From Hallella bergensis DSM 17361 (GTDB taxonomy: Bacteria > Bacteroidota > Bacteroidia > Bacteroidales > Bacteroidaceae): a stretch of 64,000 nt of DNA. Below are positions 54,773 to 63,832 of this stretch, in pieces (positions within the stretch are counted from its first letter, which is position 1; every line of letters starts with the position of its first letter). Where the stretch lies: positions 143,594 through 207,593 of the forward strand of contig NZ_GG704781.1 in the NCBI RefSeq assembly GCF_000160535.1, in the 5' to 3' direction. The notes beneath the pieces were generated by a model that did not search any database, was not told the origin of the DNA, and saw nothing but the letters and a program-made list of their open reading frames with translations. The translations under genes and the position numbers were made by a program.

Positions 54773-55810
54773 ATGAGCAATCTGATCAAACCAGAAGGGT
54801 ATACGGCTCTGCTCGATATGCGCGAAACGGAGCAGGGTATCAAGAAAATCAAGGATTTTTTTCAGCAGAATCTGTCCACGGAATTGCGTTTGCGCCGTGT
54901 CACGGCACCTCTTTTCGTATTGAAGGGACTGGGTATCAATGATGATCTGAACGGCGTAGAACGTCCGGTTAGTTTTCCCATTAAGGATTTGGGCGAAGCT
55001 AAGGCTGAGGTTGTTCATTCGTTGGCCAAATGGAAACGACTCACGTTGGCTGAATACAACGTAGATCCGGGGTATGGTATCTATACTGACATGAATGCCA
55101 TTCGGGCTGACGAGGAGCTGGACAATCTCCATTCTTTATATGTGGATCAGTGGGACTGGGAAGCTGTTATAACGGAAGCTGATCGCACTGTTGCATTCCT
55201 TGAGGATGTGGTGCGACGCATTTATGCAGCTATTCTCCGCACGGAGTTCCTTGCCTGTGAATGCTATCCGCAAATCAAGCCTTTCTTGCCCAAGGAGATT
55301 CATTTCATACACAGTCAGGATTTGCTGGATGAATATCCTGACCTGTCGGCCAAGGAGCGCGAGGAGGCAGCATGCAGGAAATATGGTGCTGTGTTCATCG
55401 AGGGTATCGGTGGAAAACTGTCGAATGGTGAGAAGCATGATGGTCGTGCACCGGACTACGACGACTGGTCTACGGTGGCAGAGAACGGCAAGGCTGGCTT
55501 GAACGGCGATATATTGGTTTGGTACCCCATTTTGCAACGTTCCATAGAACTGAGTTCCATGGGTATTCGTGTAGACAAGAAGGCCTTGCTGCGGCAGTTG
55601 GAGTGCACGGGAAAAGAAGACCGCAAAAAACTCTACTTTCATCAGCAGCTGCTCAACGACCAACTGCCTCTCTGCATCGGTGGAGGTATCGGCCAGAGCC
55701 GTCTGTGCATGATACTATTGCACAAGGCACATATAGGCGAAATCCAGGCAAGCATCTGGCCTGAAGACATGAAGAGAGAATGTGGCGAGCTGGGTATGCC
55801 CCTCATTTGA
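54773..55810 (+). CDS. asnA: Aspartate-ammonia ligase (asparagine synthetase A)
   Basis: Makes asparagine from aspartate, ammonia and ATP; the protein is related to class II aminoacyl-tRNA synthetases. The 345-residue sequence is full length: RRVTAPLFVLKGLGINDDLN and VERPVSFPIKDL near the N-terminus, HSLAKWKRLTLAEYNVDPGY, DQWDWEAVITEADRTVAFLE, and the C-terminal ATP motif PLCIGGGIGQSRLCMILLHK. The ATG at 54773 (MSNLIKPEGYTALLDMRETE) fits the family start; the frame continues upstream through the -7 element and so is not used. Monocistronic, converging with the SulP remnant. Confidence 0.97.
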   Translation: MSNLIKPEGYTALLDMRETEQGIKKIKDFFQQNLSTELRLRRVTAPLFVLKGLGINDDLNGVERPVSFPIKDLGEAKAEVVHSLAKWKRLTLAEYNVDPGYGIYTDMNAIRADEELDNLHSLYVDQWDWEAVITEADRTVAFLEDVVRRIYAAILRTEFLACECYPQIKPFLPKEIHFIHSQDLLDEYPDLSAKEREEAACRKYGAVFIEGIGGKLSNGEKHDGRAPDYDDWSTVAENGKAGLNGDILVWYPILQRSIELSSMGIRVDKKALLRQLECTGKEDRKKLYFHQQLLNDQLPLCIGGGIGQSRLCMILLHKAHIGEIQASIWPEDMKRECGELGMPLI

Positions 55811-55827
55811 TTCGGAGCATCTGCCTT

Positions 55828-56284
55828 TTAAATTTTCATTGTCGACACAATTTTATTGGCACGTTCCAATGCAAGATTGATATGGGGGCAGATGTTTTCT
55901 TCGCCCAGCAAGTCGTTAACCCTTGCCTTGTCGAGCACGTCTTTCACTTTTGGAAGCACCCCGGACAGCACGACAGGCACGCCTGCTTGGCGTGAGTGCT
56001 TGCAAAGTGTTGTGAGGTTGTGGATCCCCGTGGAGTCGACAAAAGGAACCCTGCGCATACGTATGATGCGCACCTTGGGGTGTTTCCGCATTTCGTCCAT
56101 CACCTCCTCAAATTTATTGCCGGCTCCAAAGAAGAAGGGGGTCGTTTATTTCATACACTTCAACCCCGTCAGGAATCGTAAGGCTTTCTGTGTCCAATTG
56201 CATATCCGTCTCGTCGTTGGTGTCTATCTCGTCTGTCGCCACGCTGGTATCTACAGCCTCAGATATGCGCCGCATGAAGAGCAA
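55828..56284 (-). pseudogene. SulP-family transporter remnant (STAS domain) with frameshift
   Basis: Only the C-terminal cytoplasmic part of a SulP anion transporter remains. One frame gives LLFMRRISEAVDTSVATDEI and continues to IPDGVEVYEINDPL; then the reading moves to another frame giving FFFGAGNKFEEVMDEMRKHP, IIRMRRVPFVDSTGIHNLTT and VPVVLSGVLPKVKDVLDKAR. The switch falls at a run of five C on the minus strand (56141-56137). The upstream membrane domain of about 400 residues is missing: similarity stops near 56284 and the DNA beyond holds repeat copy D. So the gene is both truncated and frameshifted, unless the frameshift is a sequencing error; the truncation stands either way. Confidence 0.88.
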
Positions 56285-56763
56285 ACACGGCTTATAGTGA
56301 ATCATATCAATTTTGTCAAGAAAATATAACGCCAAACCAGACTATTTTTTCGGATGAAATAGAATGGAAAACCTGATGTATACGAGGTTTTACGTCTCTT
56401 TTGAGCGGAACAAGCTGTCGGGTTTTGGCGAGAAAGGTTTAATCGCATGGCGTCTAAGCTCTAATCGCGTTGCGTTTAGGCTTTTGTCGCCTTGCGACTA
56501 AGGCTTATTGATGTTGCCATTAAGGCTTAGTCGCGGTCGGAAAGAAAGTGGAAATAATGAGGAAAAAGGGTGATTGAAAGCCAAATGACTGAGGATTAGG
56601 GAGTTGTAAAAACGCACCATTTTTCGAGTATTTCGGAGAAAAGGTTTTTTGTTTCAGAATACGAGAAATACGGAAGCCGGTTTGTTCGTATTTTTCGTGG
56701 AATATAGAAGGCGTGGATTTGCAGTGGAATGATGGTTGCGAAAAGCATGGAACTGCACAACCG
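56285..56763. other. Intergenic region with repeat copy D
   Basis: About 480 bases between the SulP remnant and dnaX, without a gene. Most of it is the degenerate repeat copy D. Confidence 0.6.
56400..56700 (-). repeat. Dispersed intergenic repeat, copy D (degenerate, inverted)
   Basis: The central dyad block is clearest here: on the minus strand AAGCCTTAGTCGCAAGGCGA, then AAGCCTAAACGCAACGCGAT, then AGCTTAGACGCCATGCGATT form successive units of about 24 bases, each with a CGC-nnn-GCG dyad. A CCGAAATACTCGAAAAATGG segment at 56637-56618 matches the GAAATAC block of the other copies. The AAAAACATGGCGC block is not recognised, so this copy is partial or more eroded. Confidence 0.6.
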
Positions 56764-58572
56764 TCAGGCGAGTTCCAAACCTAACTTGACTCTGAGTTTC
56801 TCAATGGCAGGGTTTTTCTGCCGCAGTTCATCAAAGATTTCGCGCTTGGTATAGGCTCTTCGCCTGTTGTCGATGTCAGCAAGTTTCAGGCTGACGGTTA
56901 TCCCGTCGTTGCCCAGCGTCTTCTTCATCGTGGCAGCAATGCTGTTCTTGATATCGTTGACTTGACTGAGCAAGATTTCATTATCAATAACCACCTCAAT
57001 ATTGGGGTAGTCTGCAATGTGCGGGGTGATGTTCTTGAGCCGTGATGCCAACCCAACCAGGCGTTGCGGCATACGGTTGCACATCAGTGTCCATTGAATG
57101 CTGAGTTCTTCCTCGGTAAACTTCTTGTTGTTGTCTGGAACGCTTTTTTCTTCGGCCTTACTTACCGCGATGCTGTTGGGTTGCTGTACCCCACGCCGTA
57201 GATTGCCGAAGGTTATTCCTACATTCTTCAGCTTTACGCGGGATGCCGAAGGCTTGGCATGAGTGGTGTTTTGTGGGATGTTGTGTGTCTTTGCCTCGTT
57301 AGGGGATATTGCAGAGGAGTTGGCAGCAACGGCTTGCGAGAGCTCTGCAGCTGCTTGTACACGTTTCTCGGCCCCGGCTACCTGCTGCGCCGGTTTAGGC
57401 TGAGAAGTCTTGATATTCTTGAACAGGATTTTCAAACACTTGGGGCTACGCCCCGCCCCCTCGGCATCATCATCGCTCGGTTGGGTGATTTGTGCCACAC
57501 GGATGAGCGTCAGTTCTGCCAGAAGCCGCTTGTTGCTGCTCTGTCGGTAGTTCACGTCGCATTCGTTCATGATTTTAAGAGCTTGATACAGAAAGCGTTT
57601 AGGGCACTTTTTCGCTTGTTCCTGATATTTCTGCCGCTGCTGTTGGCTCACCTCGAGCAGTGGGAGTGTCTGAGGATCGTTGGCCATCATGACGTTGCGC
57701 ACATGGGAGGCCAGTCCGTTGATAAGGTTTCCGGCATCGAATCCCTTGGCAATAATACGATTAACCAGCACCATGATGTCGCTCACCTTGTTCTCTATGG
57801 CGAGGTCAATGATGTGGAAATAGTTCTCAGCATCGAGCACGTTCAGGTCTTCAAGAACCTTCTGGAAGGTGATATTGCCTTGGCAGTAGCTGGCCACCTG
57901 GTCGAAAATTGACAATGCATCCCGCATGCCGCCATCAGCTTTCTCGGCTATAATGCCGAGCGCCTCCTCCTCGTATGAGATACCTTCCTGGTCGGCCACC
58001 TTCTTCAGATGGTCTATGGTCTCTGGTACTGTCATGCGCTCAAAGTCGTATATCTGGCACCTTGACAATATCGTGGGCAGTATCTTGTGCTTCTCTGTGG
58101 TGGCGAGTATGAAGATGACGTGTGCTGGCGGTTCCTCCAAGGTTTTCAGAAAAGCGTTGAAAGCCGACGTGGACAGCATGTGCACCTCATCGATGATAAA
58201 CACTTTGTAACGGCCGGTTTGTGGTGGAATCTGTGTCTGCTCCATCAGTGTCTTGATGTTTTCCACCGAGTTGTTGCTGGCAGCGTCGAGTTCAAAGATA
58301 TTCATCGACCTTCCCTCATTGAACGACTTGCAACTGGAACATTCGTTGCAGGCCTCGCCGTCAGCGCTGGGATGCTCGCAGTTAATGGTTTTGGCGAATA
58401 TACGTGCACATGTGGTTTTACCCACTCCGCGTGGCCCACAGAACAAATAGGCATGAGCCAGCTTGTCGCCCTTGACGGCATTTTTGAGTGTCGTAGTCAG
58501 AGCCTCCTGCCCCACCACGGCGCTAAATGTCATCGGGCGGTATTTTCTGGCCGATACGATGTAGTTTTCCAT
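56764..58572 (-). CDS. dnaX: DNA polymerase III subunits gamma and tau
   Basis: Clamp-loader ATPase of the replisome. The 602-residue protein shows the AAA+ core: Walker A in AYLFCGPRGVGKTTCARIFA (GPRGVGKT 46-53), a zinc site with Cys65, Cys75, Cys78 and Cys81, Walker B in VFIIDEVHMLSTSAFNAFLK, and the sensor and arginine-finger region FILATTEKHKILPTILSRCQ. Domain III follows to about residue 370. The C-terminal part is variable and rich in Ala, Gln and Lys, then a conserved end (AIEKLRVKLGLEL). I did not establish a frameshift site for a shorter gamma form. A strong promoter precedes it, divergent from the FtsB-like gene. Confidence 0.97.
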   Translation of the reverse strand: MENYIVSARKYRPMTFSAVVGQEALTTTLKNAVKGDKLAHAYLFCGPRGVGKTTCARIFAKTINCEHPSADGEACNECSSCKSFNEGRSMNIFELDAASNNSVENIKTLMEQTQIPPQTGRYKVFIIDEVHMLSTSAFNAFLKTLEEPPAHVIFILATTEKHKILPTILSRCQIYDFERMTVPETIDHLKKVADQEGISYEEEALGIIAEKADGGMRDALSIFDQVASYCQGNITFQKVLEDLNVLDAENYFHIIDLAIENKVSDIMVLVNRIIAKGFDAGNLINGLASHVRNVMMANDPQTLPLLEVSQQQRQKYQEQAKKCPKRFLYQALKIMNECDVNYRQSSNKRLLAELTLIRVAQITQPSDDDAEGAGRSPKCLKILFKNIKTSQPKPAQQVAGAEKRVQAAAELSQAVAANSSAISPNEAKTHNIPQNTTHAKPSASRVKLKNVGITFGNLRRGVQQPNSIAVSKAEEKSVPDNNKKFTEEELSIQWTLMCNRMPQRLVGLASRLKNITPHIADYPNIEVVIDNEILLSQVNDIKNSIAATMKKTLGNDGITVSLKLADIDNRRRAYTKREIFDELRQKNPAIEKLRVKLGLELA

Positions 58573-58597
58573 AATGTGTAACTGATTATAGTTGATG

Positions 58598-58628
58598 CAA
58601 AGATACTGTAATTAGGGCGAAGGACAAA
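58598..58628 (-). promoter_or_regulatory. dnaX promoter
   Basis: TTTG at 58628-58625 and TATCTTTG at 58605-58598 on the minus strand with 19-base spacing. Confidence 0.8.
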
Positions 58629-58646
58629 ACAAATGTTTGGTTTTCT

Positions 58647-58677
58647 TTTGGTTTTCAACCGAATTGCATTAACTTTG
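58647..58677 (+). promoter_or_regulatory. Promoter of the FtsB-like gene
   Basis: TTTG at 58647-58650 and TAACTTTG at 58670-58677, 19 bases apart. Divergent from the dnaX promoter. Confidence 0.8.
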
Positions 58678-58699
58678 CAAAAGGTTATAACAAAGGGGT

Positions 58700-59059
58700 A
58701 TGAGTAGTAAATTTGCCTATGTTTGGGGCGTTCTGTCACGGTACAAATATCTGATAACAGTTGTTGTCGGTGTAGCTGTGGTGGGCTTCATCGACGAGAA
58801 CAGTTACATGAAGCGCATACAGTATGATTTGCAGATAGGACAGATGAAGGAGGAAATCCGCAAATACAATATCCAGAACGAGCAGTCTACCCGAGCTCTT
58901 GATGAATTAAAACGAAATCCTAAGGCTATACAGAAAATAGCTCGCGAGCGCTATTTCATGAAAGCCGATGATGAAGATATCTATGTACTGAGTTCCGATC
59001 GACAGGTTTCCGACGGGATGCAGACAACAACGAAAGAATTTGATGAAGCAACTCAATAA
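58700..59059 (+). CDS. FtsB/DivIC-family septum formation protein
   Basis: A 119-residue bitopic membrane protein of the divisome. Membrane helix at about 17-32 (YLITVVVGVAVVGFID), then a coiled-coil stretch (RIQYDLQIGQMKEEIRKYNI; NEQSTRALDELKRNPKAIQK) and the family motif KIARERYFMKADDEDIYVL, which matches the septum formation initiator family. It likely links FtsL and FtsQ-type partners at the septum. The next gene starts inside its end, with a 17-base overlap. Confidence 0.9.
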   Translation: MSSKFAYVWGVLSRYKYLITVVVGVAVVGFIDENSYMKRIQYDLQIGQMKEEIRKYNIQNEQSTRALDELKRNPKAIQKIARERYFMKADDEDIYVLSSDRQVSDGMQTTTKEFDEATQ

Positions 59060-59459
59060 ATTACAAAGTTTACTATTTATTATCGGGGGAATATTGATGG
59101 TCGTTGGTGCCGGATGCTTCGCCCTGATTTGGCAGCAGTCTATTGCCTGCTGGGTGTTTTTGGCGGGTGCGTTGCTGTTTACCACGATGCAAATTCTCCA
59201 ATCCTACGAGGGGCGTGACATCACCATCAGGCGACTGAAGCGTATCCAGGGCTTGGCCGACATCCTGTTTTTGTTGGCCGGTATGCTGATGGCCGATAAG
59301 GTGTATGGCTTTTTCCGTCCTTTGTTCTCCAATATGGTGGATTATACCAACTATCTGTTTAACAAGTGGGTGGTGGTGTTGCTCATCGCAGCTATTTTGG
59401 AGGTGTATACTGTTCATCGTCTCGACCATGAACTTTCCAAAAAAAATATAAAAGAATAG
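59043..59459 (+). CDS. Four-helix inner-membrane protein (conserved, unknown)
   Basis: A 138-residue protein with four hydrophobic segments: LLFIIGGILMVVGAGCFALI, CWVFLAGALLFTTMQIL, ADILFLLAGMLMADKVYGF and WVVVLLIAAILEVYTVH. The arrangement resembles small Bacteroidota membrane proteins of unknown function that sit next to the FtsB-like gene. The ATG at 59043 is used; a TTG three bases earlier is in frame. Its overlap with the upstream gene suggests coupled translation and perhaps a role at the cell envelope or division site. Confidence 0.75.
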   Translation: MKQLNKLQSLLFIIGGILMVVGAGCFALIWQQSIACWVFLAGALLFTTMQILQSYEGRDITIRRLKRIQGLADILFLLAGMLMADKVYGFFRPLFSNMVDYTNYLFNKWVVVLLIAAILEVYTVHRLDHELSKKNIKE

Positions 59460-59509
59460 GTTATATCTTTAAATAGCATAATTTTTTTTTATGCTTCACG
59501 AATAGATAT

Positions 59510-59517
59510 TATCTTTG
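59510..59517 (+). promoter_or_regulatory. -7 element of the DUF4369 gene
   Basis: TATCTTTG, with a T-run 19 bases upstream in place of TTTG. It rests 25 bases before the ATG at 59542. Confidence 0.5.
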
Positions 59518-59541
59518 TGAGACTTGAACAAACATTGGTTT

Positions 59542-60369
59542 ATGAACAAAGTTTTATACGCAATCATCAGTATGCTTACCCTAACATCGTGTGCCGACAC
59601 CTATAACATAGCTGGTACATCCAATGTGTCTACGCTCGATGGACAGAAGCTGTACCTGAAGGTGTACAAGGATGCAGAGTTGAAGGAAATTGATTCATGC
59701 GATGTGGTGCATGGGCAGTTTCATTTTCAGGGAACGATTGATTCGGTGCGTATAGCCAATATTTTTATGGACGACAATGCCGGCTTGCCGGTGGTTCTTG
59801 AGAGTGGGGAAATCATGGTCAAGATAGATAACACACAGGAGTCTGTCACCGGAACCCCTCTCAACGACAAGCTTTCGGAATTCCGTGAGAAGTTCACGCA
59901 GCTTATGAACCAGAGCATGGACTTGGTGCATCGTCATGACCAGGCGATTATGAATGGCAACGACATGACCGTTGTCAACGCTAAATTGGCTGCTGAGGAT
60001 GCAAACATCAACAAGGAGATGGATAAGCTGGTAACTTTGTTCGTTACCGAAAATTTTGACAATGTGCTCGGTCCGTATGTTTTTATCAACACATGCATGA
60101 GCCGGTATCAAGTGCCTATGCTTGACGCTTGGATAGAGGACATTATGAGCAAGGCAACCGGGAAGTTCAAGAACGACCAACAAGTGAAAGAATATTATGA
60201 GGCCGCCCAGCAGAACCAGAATATCATGAATGGTATGCAGGAAGCACCGCAGCAAACACCAGCACAGCCAACAGTGCCGCCGGTGGACGGTCCAACGCCC
60301 AATCAGCTGGCTTCACCTCAGGGCTCCCAGCAGTCTCCTGCGCAGGATGCAACGTCCGAAGTAAAGTAA
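59542..60369 (+). CDS. DUF4369-domain lipoprotein
   Basis: A 275-residue lipoprotein: signal sequence MNKVLYAIISMLTLTSCADT with lipobox LTSC. The DUF4369 domain follows at about 22-120 (YNIAGTSNVSTLDGQKLYLK; EIDSCDVVHGQFHFQGTIDS; NAGLPVVLESGEIMVKIDNT), a domain often placed before thioredoxin-like folds in Bacteroidota. Here the remaining part is helical, with no CxxC and no thioredoxin domain, and the last 45 residues are rich in Pro, Gln and Ser (QQTPAQPTVPPVDGPTPNQL). The function is unknown. The ATG at 59542 is chosen over a TTG 18 bases upstream. pyrC follows after 24 bases. Confidence 0.85.
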   Translation: MNKVLYAIISMLTLTSCADTYNIAGTSNVSTLDGQKLYLKVYKDAELKEIDSCDVVHGQFHFQGTIDSVRIANIFMDDNAGLPVVLESGEIMVKIDNTQESVTGTPLNDKLSEFREKFTQLMNQSMDLVHRHDQAIMNGNDMTVVNAKLAAEDANINKEMDKLVTLFVTENFDNVLGPYVFINTCMSRYQVPMLDAWIEDIMSKATGKFKNDQQVKEYYEAAQQNQNIMNGMQEAPQQTPAQPTVPPVDGPTPNQLASPQGSQQSPAQDATSEVK

Positions 60370-60393
60370 TCTTGTCCGCTAATTTACTGAACT

Positions 60394-61755
60394 ATGAGAA
60401 CAATCATTGATGGCGGAAACATTGTCAATGAAGGCAGAATGTTTATAGGCACTGTCATTATAGACGATGACCGCATCTCTGATATTATTGAAGGGAAAAA
60501 TACCCCCCGTGGAAACTGCGACCGGTTCGTAGATGCCACGGGGTGTTTCGTACTACCCGGGGTAATCGACGAGCATGTCCATTTCCGCGAACCCGGACTA
60601 ACGCGTAAGGCAGACATGGAGAGCGAGACGCGGGCTGCGGTTGCAGGAGGGGTGACCTCGTTCCTCGACATGCCCAATACCGTGCCGCAAACAACGACAC
60701 CCGAAGCCTTGGACGACAAAATAGCAATGGCAGCCGGCCGGAGCCATATCAACTATGGATTCTTCTTCGGAGCCGGTAGGGACAACTGTGAGCAATTTGC
60801 TGGCCTCGACACCACTCGTATTCCAGGCATCAAACTGTTTATGGGAGCTTCCACGGGCAACATGCTTGTGGATCGTAAAGAGGTGCTTGAAAAAATATTC
60901 AAGACCTGTGCCGAACTCGGTCTCCCACTGATGACACATTGTGAGGACACGGCCATGATCAATGAAAACATGGCTCGGGCCAAGCAACAATATGGCGATG
61001 ACCCTGACATCACGCTCCATTCATCCATTCGTTCGGCTGAGGCCTGCTACACATCTTCTTTGCAGGCAGTGGAACTGGCACACCAATATGGCACTCGCCT
61101 GCACATCGCCCACGTTAGCACAGCCCGCGAGGTTTCGCTGTTTGAGCCGATTCAAACGGGTTGCCCGTTGCCGCAAATCACGGGAGAGGTTACCTTGGCT
61201 CACCTGTGGTTCTCCGAAGAGGACTACCAGACGAAGGGGGCACTCATCAAATGCAATCCGTCGGTGAAAAGTAAGAACGACCGTGAAGCCTTGCGTAACG
61301 CCTTGCGCGACAGCCGAATCGTTGCTATTGGAACAGATCATGCTCCACACGAGTTGAAGGATAAGTTTGGAGGTTGTGCCAAGGCGGCTTCGGGAATGCC
61401 AAGCATACAGTTTTCGTTGGTTACCATGCTAACCTTGGCAGACGAGGGAGTAATTCCCATTGAACGTTTGCCGGAGCTTATGGCTCATCATCCGGCACAG
61501 TTGTTTTCCATCAGTGACCGTGGATTCCTGCGCAAAGGTTATAAAGCCGATGTTGTTATTGTGCAGAAAACAGCCCCTTGGCAGGTCACCGAAAGCCTGA
61601 TAGAAAGCAAATGTGGATGGAGCCCATTGCTCGGACAGCAATACCAATGGAAAGTAAAATACACGTTCTGCAATGGTCATTTGGCTTATAACGATGGTCA
61701 CATCGACGAGAATTACTTTGGCGAGGCTCTGCGATTCAGGATTGACGAAGGTTAA
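60394..61755 (+). CDS. pyrC: Dihydroorotase
   Basis: Third step of pyrimidine synthesis, closing carbamoyl aspartate to dihydroorotate. The 453-residue protein is the class I (long) type: zinc ligands in GVIDEHVHFREPGLTRKADM, AAVAGGVTSFLDMPNT, the carbamate-loop GIKLFMGASTGNML, PLMTHCEDTAMINE, HIAHVSTAREVSLF, the catalytic Asp in VAIGTDHAPHELKDKF and the C-terminal GFLRKGYKADVVIV. It follows a DUF4369 gene closely and may share its transcript. Confidence 0.96.
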   Translation: MRTIIDGGNIVNEGRMFIGTVIIDDDRISDIIEGKNTPRGNCDRFVDATGCFVLPGVIDEHVHFREPGLTRKADMESETRAAVAGGVTSFLDMPNTVPQTTTPEALDDKIAMAAGRSHINYGFFFGAGRDNCEQFAGLDTTRIPGIKLFMGASTGNMLVDRKEVLEKIFKTCAELGLPLMTHCEDTAMINENMARAKQQYGDDPDITLHSSIRSAEACYTSSLQAVELAHQYGTRLHIAHVSTAREVSLFEPIQTGCPLPQITGEVTLAHLWFSEEDYQTKGALIKCNPSVKSKNDREALRNALRDSRIVAIGTDHAPHELKDKFGGCAKAASGMPSIQFSLVTMLTLADEGVIPIERLPELMAHHPAQLFSISDRGFLRKGYKADVVIVQKTAPWQVTESLIESKCGWSPLLGQQYQWKVKYTFCNGHLAYNDGHIDENYFGEALRFRIDEG

Positions 61756-61843
61756 ACGTCTTCATCTGCATTGGTTCAGACTGCCGCAATACATAGGCTG
61801 TTCCTCTCGCTTCCCAATTCTTAACTTATAAAAACAACGTCTT

Positions 61844-63007
61844 TTGATAGCTCGAATATTTTTTCTTATCGTTCTTGTCATTGTCTTACCTGAACTCTAT
61901 TTTGAATGGTACAGGCGTAAGCGTCGCCGCAGACAAACCTGGAAAAGGAGGGTGTTGAATTGGATTCCGGAGGCGGGCATGTTGGTCTACACGATCTTCT
62001 TGGCGGTTTGCAAGAACTTTGTACCGGATGACATGAGGATAACCTATGTCTATCTGTTGATCATCGGACTGTATGTCGTACCCAAAGCGCTCTATGCCTT
62101 GTGTTCGATGGTGGGTTTGGCATGCAAACGCTTAACCCGTAGCCGTTACAACTGGGGCAATCTTGTGGCATTCTTCCTGGTTTTGCTTTCATGGTACATA
62201 ACAATATATGGGTCAACGTTGGGTTTCAGAAAACTTGAGGTCAGGCATGTTGATTTGTATTTTAACGACCTCCCCAAAAGTTTTGAGGGGTATAAAATCG
62301 TGCAATTTACCGATGCTCACGTAGGCAGTTTGCTCGGAAACGACACCCGTCAGCTGCAAAGAGTAGTCGACAGTATCAATGCACAAAAACCCGATTTGAT
62401 TGCCTTTACCGGCGACTTGCAAAACCTTCGTCCCCAGGAGTTGTATCCCGTGCAGGATATTCTTGCTGGGTTGAGCGCCCGAGATGGCGTCGTTTCGGTC
62501 TTGGGAAACCACGACTACAGCGAGTATATTGATGAAGATCCAGTTATAGAGGTCGCTAACTGCAGGGAGATGATTTCCCGTCAACGGCAGTGGGGATGGA
62601 GGTTGCTGCTCAATGAGCATACAGCCATTCATCGCGACAAAGACTCAATTGTCATTGCCGGAGAGGAAAACCTTGAGCGACCGGCACGGGCGGACTTTGC
62701 CAAGACGATGGCTGGGGTGGGCGAGAGAGCCTTCGTGGTGATGTTGCAGCACGATCCCCGAGCCTGGGACAGACACATCAAGTCTGACAAGCGTGTACAA
62801 ATCACCTTGAGCGGCCATGTGCATGGAGGACAGGTGGCACTTTTCGGTTTTCGTCCTTCATCCTTGATACTCAAACGGGACTACGGGCTTTTTGAGGAAA
62901 ACAAGCGATTTTTATATGTCTCCTCGGGCATAGGCGGACTCATCCCGTTTCGCTTTGGAGTCTCGCCTGAAATCGTGGTTTTCACCTTACATCAATCACA
63001 TCCATGA
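61844..63007 (+). CDS. Membrane-anchored metallophosphoesterase (YkuE-like)
   Basis: A 387-residue calcineurin-like phosphoesterase with an N-terminal membrane region. The start is a TTG at 61844 giving MIARIFFLIVLVIVLPELYF; no in-frame ATG exists before the third helix, so the first helix requires this start. Four helices (to about residue 120) precede the catalytic domain: IVQFTDAHVGSLLGND, LIAFTGDLQNLRP, VVSVLGNHDYSEY, FVVMLQHDPRAWD and ITLSGHVHGGQVALFGF. The last motif gives the GHxH metal site. The next gene overlaps by four bases. Related YkuE proteins act on membrane-linked phosphodiesters such as UDP-lipids, but the substrate here is open. Confidence 0.88.
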   Translation: MIARIFFLIVLVIVLPELYFEWYRRKRRRRQTWKRRVLNWIPEAGMLVYTIFLAVCKNFVPDDMRITYVYLLIIGLYVVPKALYALCSMVGLACKRLTRSRYNWGNLVAFFLVLLSWYITIYGSTLGFRKLEVRHVDLYFNDLPKSFEGYKIVQFTDAHVGSLLGNDTRQLQRVVDSINAQKPDLIAFTGDLQNLRPQELYPVQDILAGLSARDGVVSVLGNHDYSEYIDEDPVIEVANCREMISRQRQWGWRLLLNEHTAIHRDKDSIVIAGEENLERPARADFAKTMAGVGERAFVVMLQHDPRAWDRHIKSDKRVQITLSGHVHGGQVALFGFRPSSLILKRDYGLFEENKRFLYVSSGIGGLIPFRFGVSPEIVVFTLHQSHP

Positions 63008-63762
63008 AGTATCTTTACAGATTATACCAGCTGTTCTTTTTTCTCCCTCTGTTTTTAGCAACAACTATTGTCATCGCGTTGGTCACGATTGTGGGCAGTT
63101 TTCTTGGCAACGGACATTTCTGGAGCTATTATCCAGGCAAACTTTGGTCCTGGCTCACTATTCGGTTGCTGTTGTTGCCCATCAAGGTGGAGGGTAGGGA
63201 GAACCTTGTGAAGGGACAATCGTATGTGTTTGTAGCCAATCATCAAGGCATGTTCGATATCTTTCTTATTTATGGTTTTCTTAACCGCAACTTCAAGTGG
63301 ATGATGAAGAAGTCGCTCCGCAAGATTCCTTTCGTGGGGGCGGCCTGCCAGGCGTCACATCAAATTTTTGTGGATCGAAGTAGCACGTCGGCTATTAGGC
63401 ATACCTACGACCAAGCGCGGACGATGCTCTGCAACGAGATGTCGCTGGTGGTTTTTCCCGAGGGAGCCCGCACTTTCACGGGACACATGGGATTTTTCCG
63501 ACGTGGTGCGTTCTTGCTGGCCGATGAACTGCAGTTACCTGTGTGTCCACTCACCATCAATGGATCATTCGATGTCATGCCCCGCATGCGGGATTACCGT
63601 TGGGTGAAGTGGCATCCGCTCAGTCTCACGATACATAAACCCATCGCGCCGATTAGTCAGGGGCGGGAGAACATTGAATATTTGAAAAATGAGAGCTACC
63701 GGGTGGTGATGAGTGGCCTTGAGAAAGAACATCAGGGCTATGTCGAAAATCCTGACCAATAA
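63004..63762 (+). CDS. 1-acyl-glycerol-3-phosphate acyltransferase
   Basis: Makes phosphatidic acid by acylating lysophosphatidic acid in membrane lipid synthesis. The 252-residue PlsC-type protein has an N-terminal membrane helix (LYQLFFFLPLFLATTIVIAL), the catalytic HX4D box in VFVANHQGMFDIFLIY (NHQGMFD), KKSLRKIPFVGAACQASHQI with FVDRSS, and the FPEGARTFTGHMGFFRRGAF glycerophosphate-binding motif, then VCPLTINGSF. It starts within the ATGA overlap of the phosphoesterase gene, so both are translated together. Confidence 0.93.
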   Translation: MKYLYRLYQLFFFLPLFLATTIVIALVTIVGSFLGNGHFWSYYPGKLWSWLTIRLLLLPIKVEGRENLVKGQSYVFVANHQGMFDIFLIYGFLNRNFKWMMKKSLRKIPFVGAACQASHQIFVDRSSTSAIRHTYDQARTMLCNEMSLVVFPEGARTFTGHMGFFRRGAFLLADELQLPVCPLTINGSFDVMPRMRDYRWVKWHPLSLTIHKPIAPISQGRENIEYLKNESYRVVMSGLEKEHQGYVENPDQ

Positions 63763-63777
63763 ATATCGTTTTTAGCA

Positions 63778-63807
63778 TTGCTATTATCATTTTATTTTAT
63801 AATTTTG
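63778..63807 (+). promoter_or_regulatory. Promoter of the GT2 gene
   Basis: TTG at 63778-63780 and TAATTTTG at 63800-63807 with 19-base spacing, 25 bases before the ATG at 63833. Confidence 0.65.
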
Positions 63808-63832
63808 CACGAAACGGAAATCCTATACCACT

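Noticed and set aside
59474-59495. AGCAT ... ATGCT inverted repeat around a T-run
   Set aside because: The stem is five bases with the T-run in the loop; too weak to call as a terminator.
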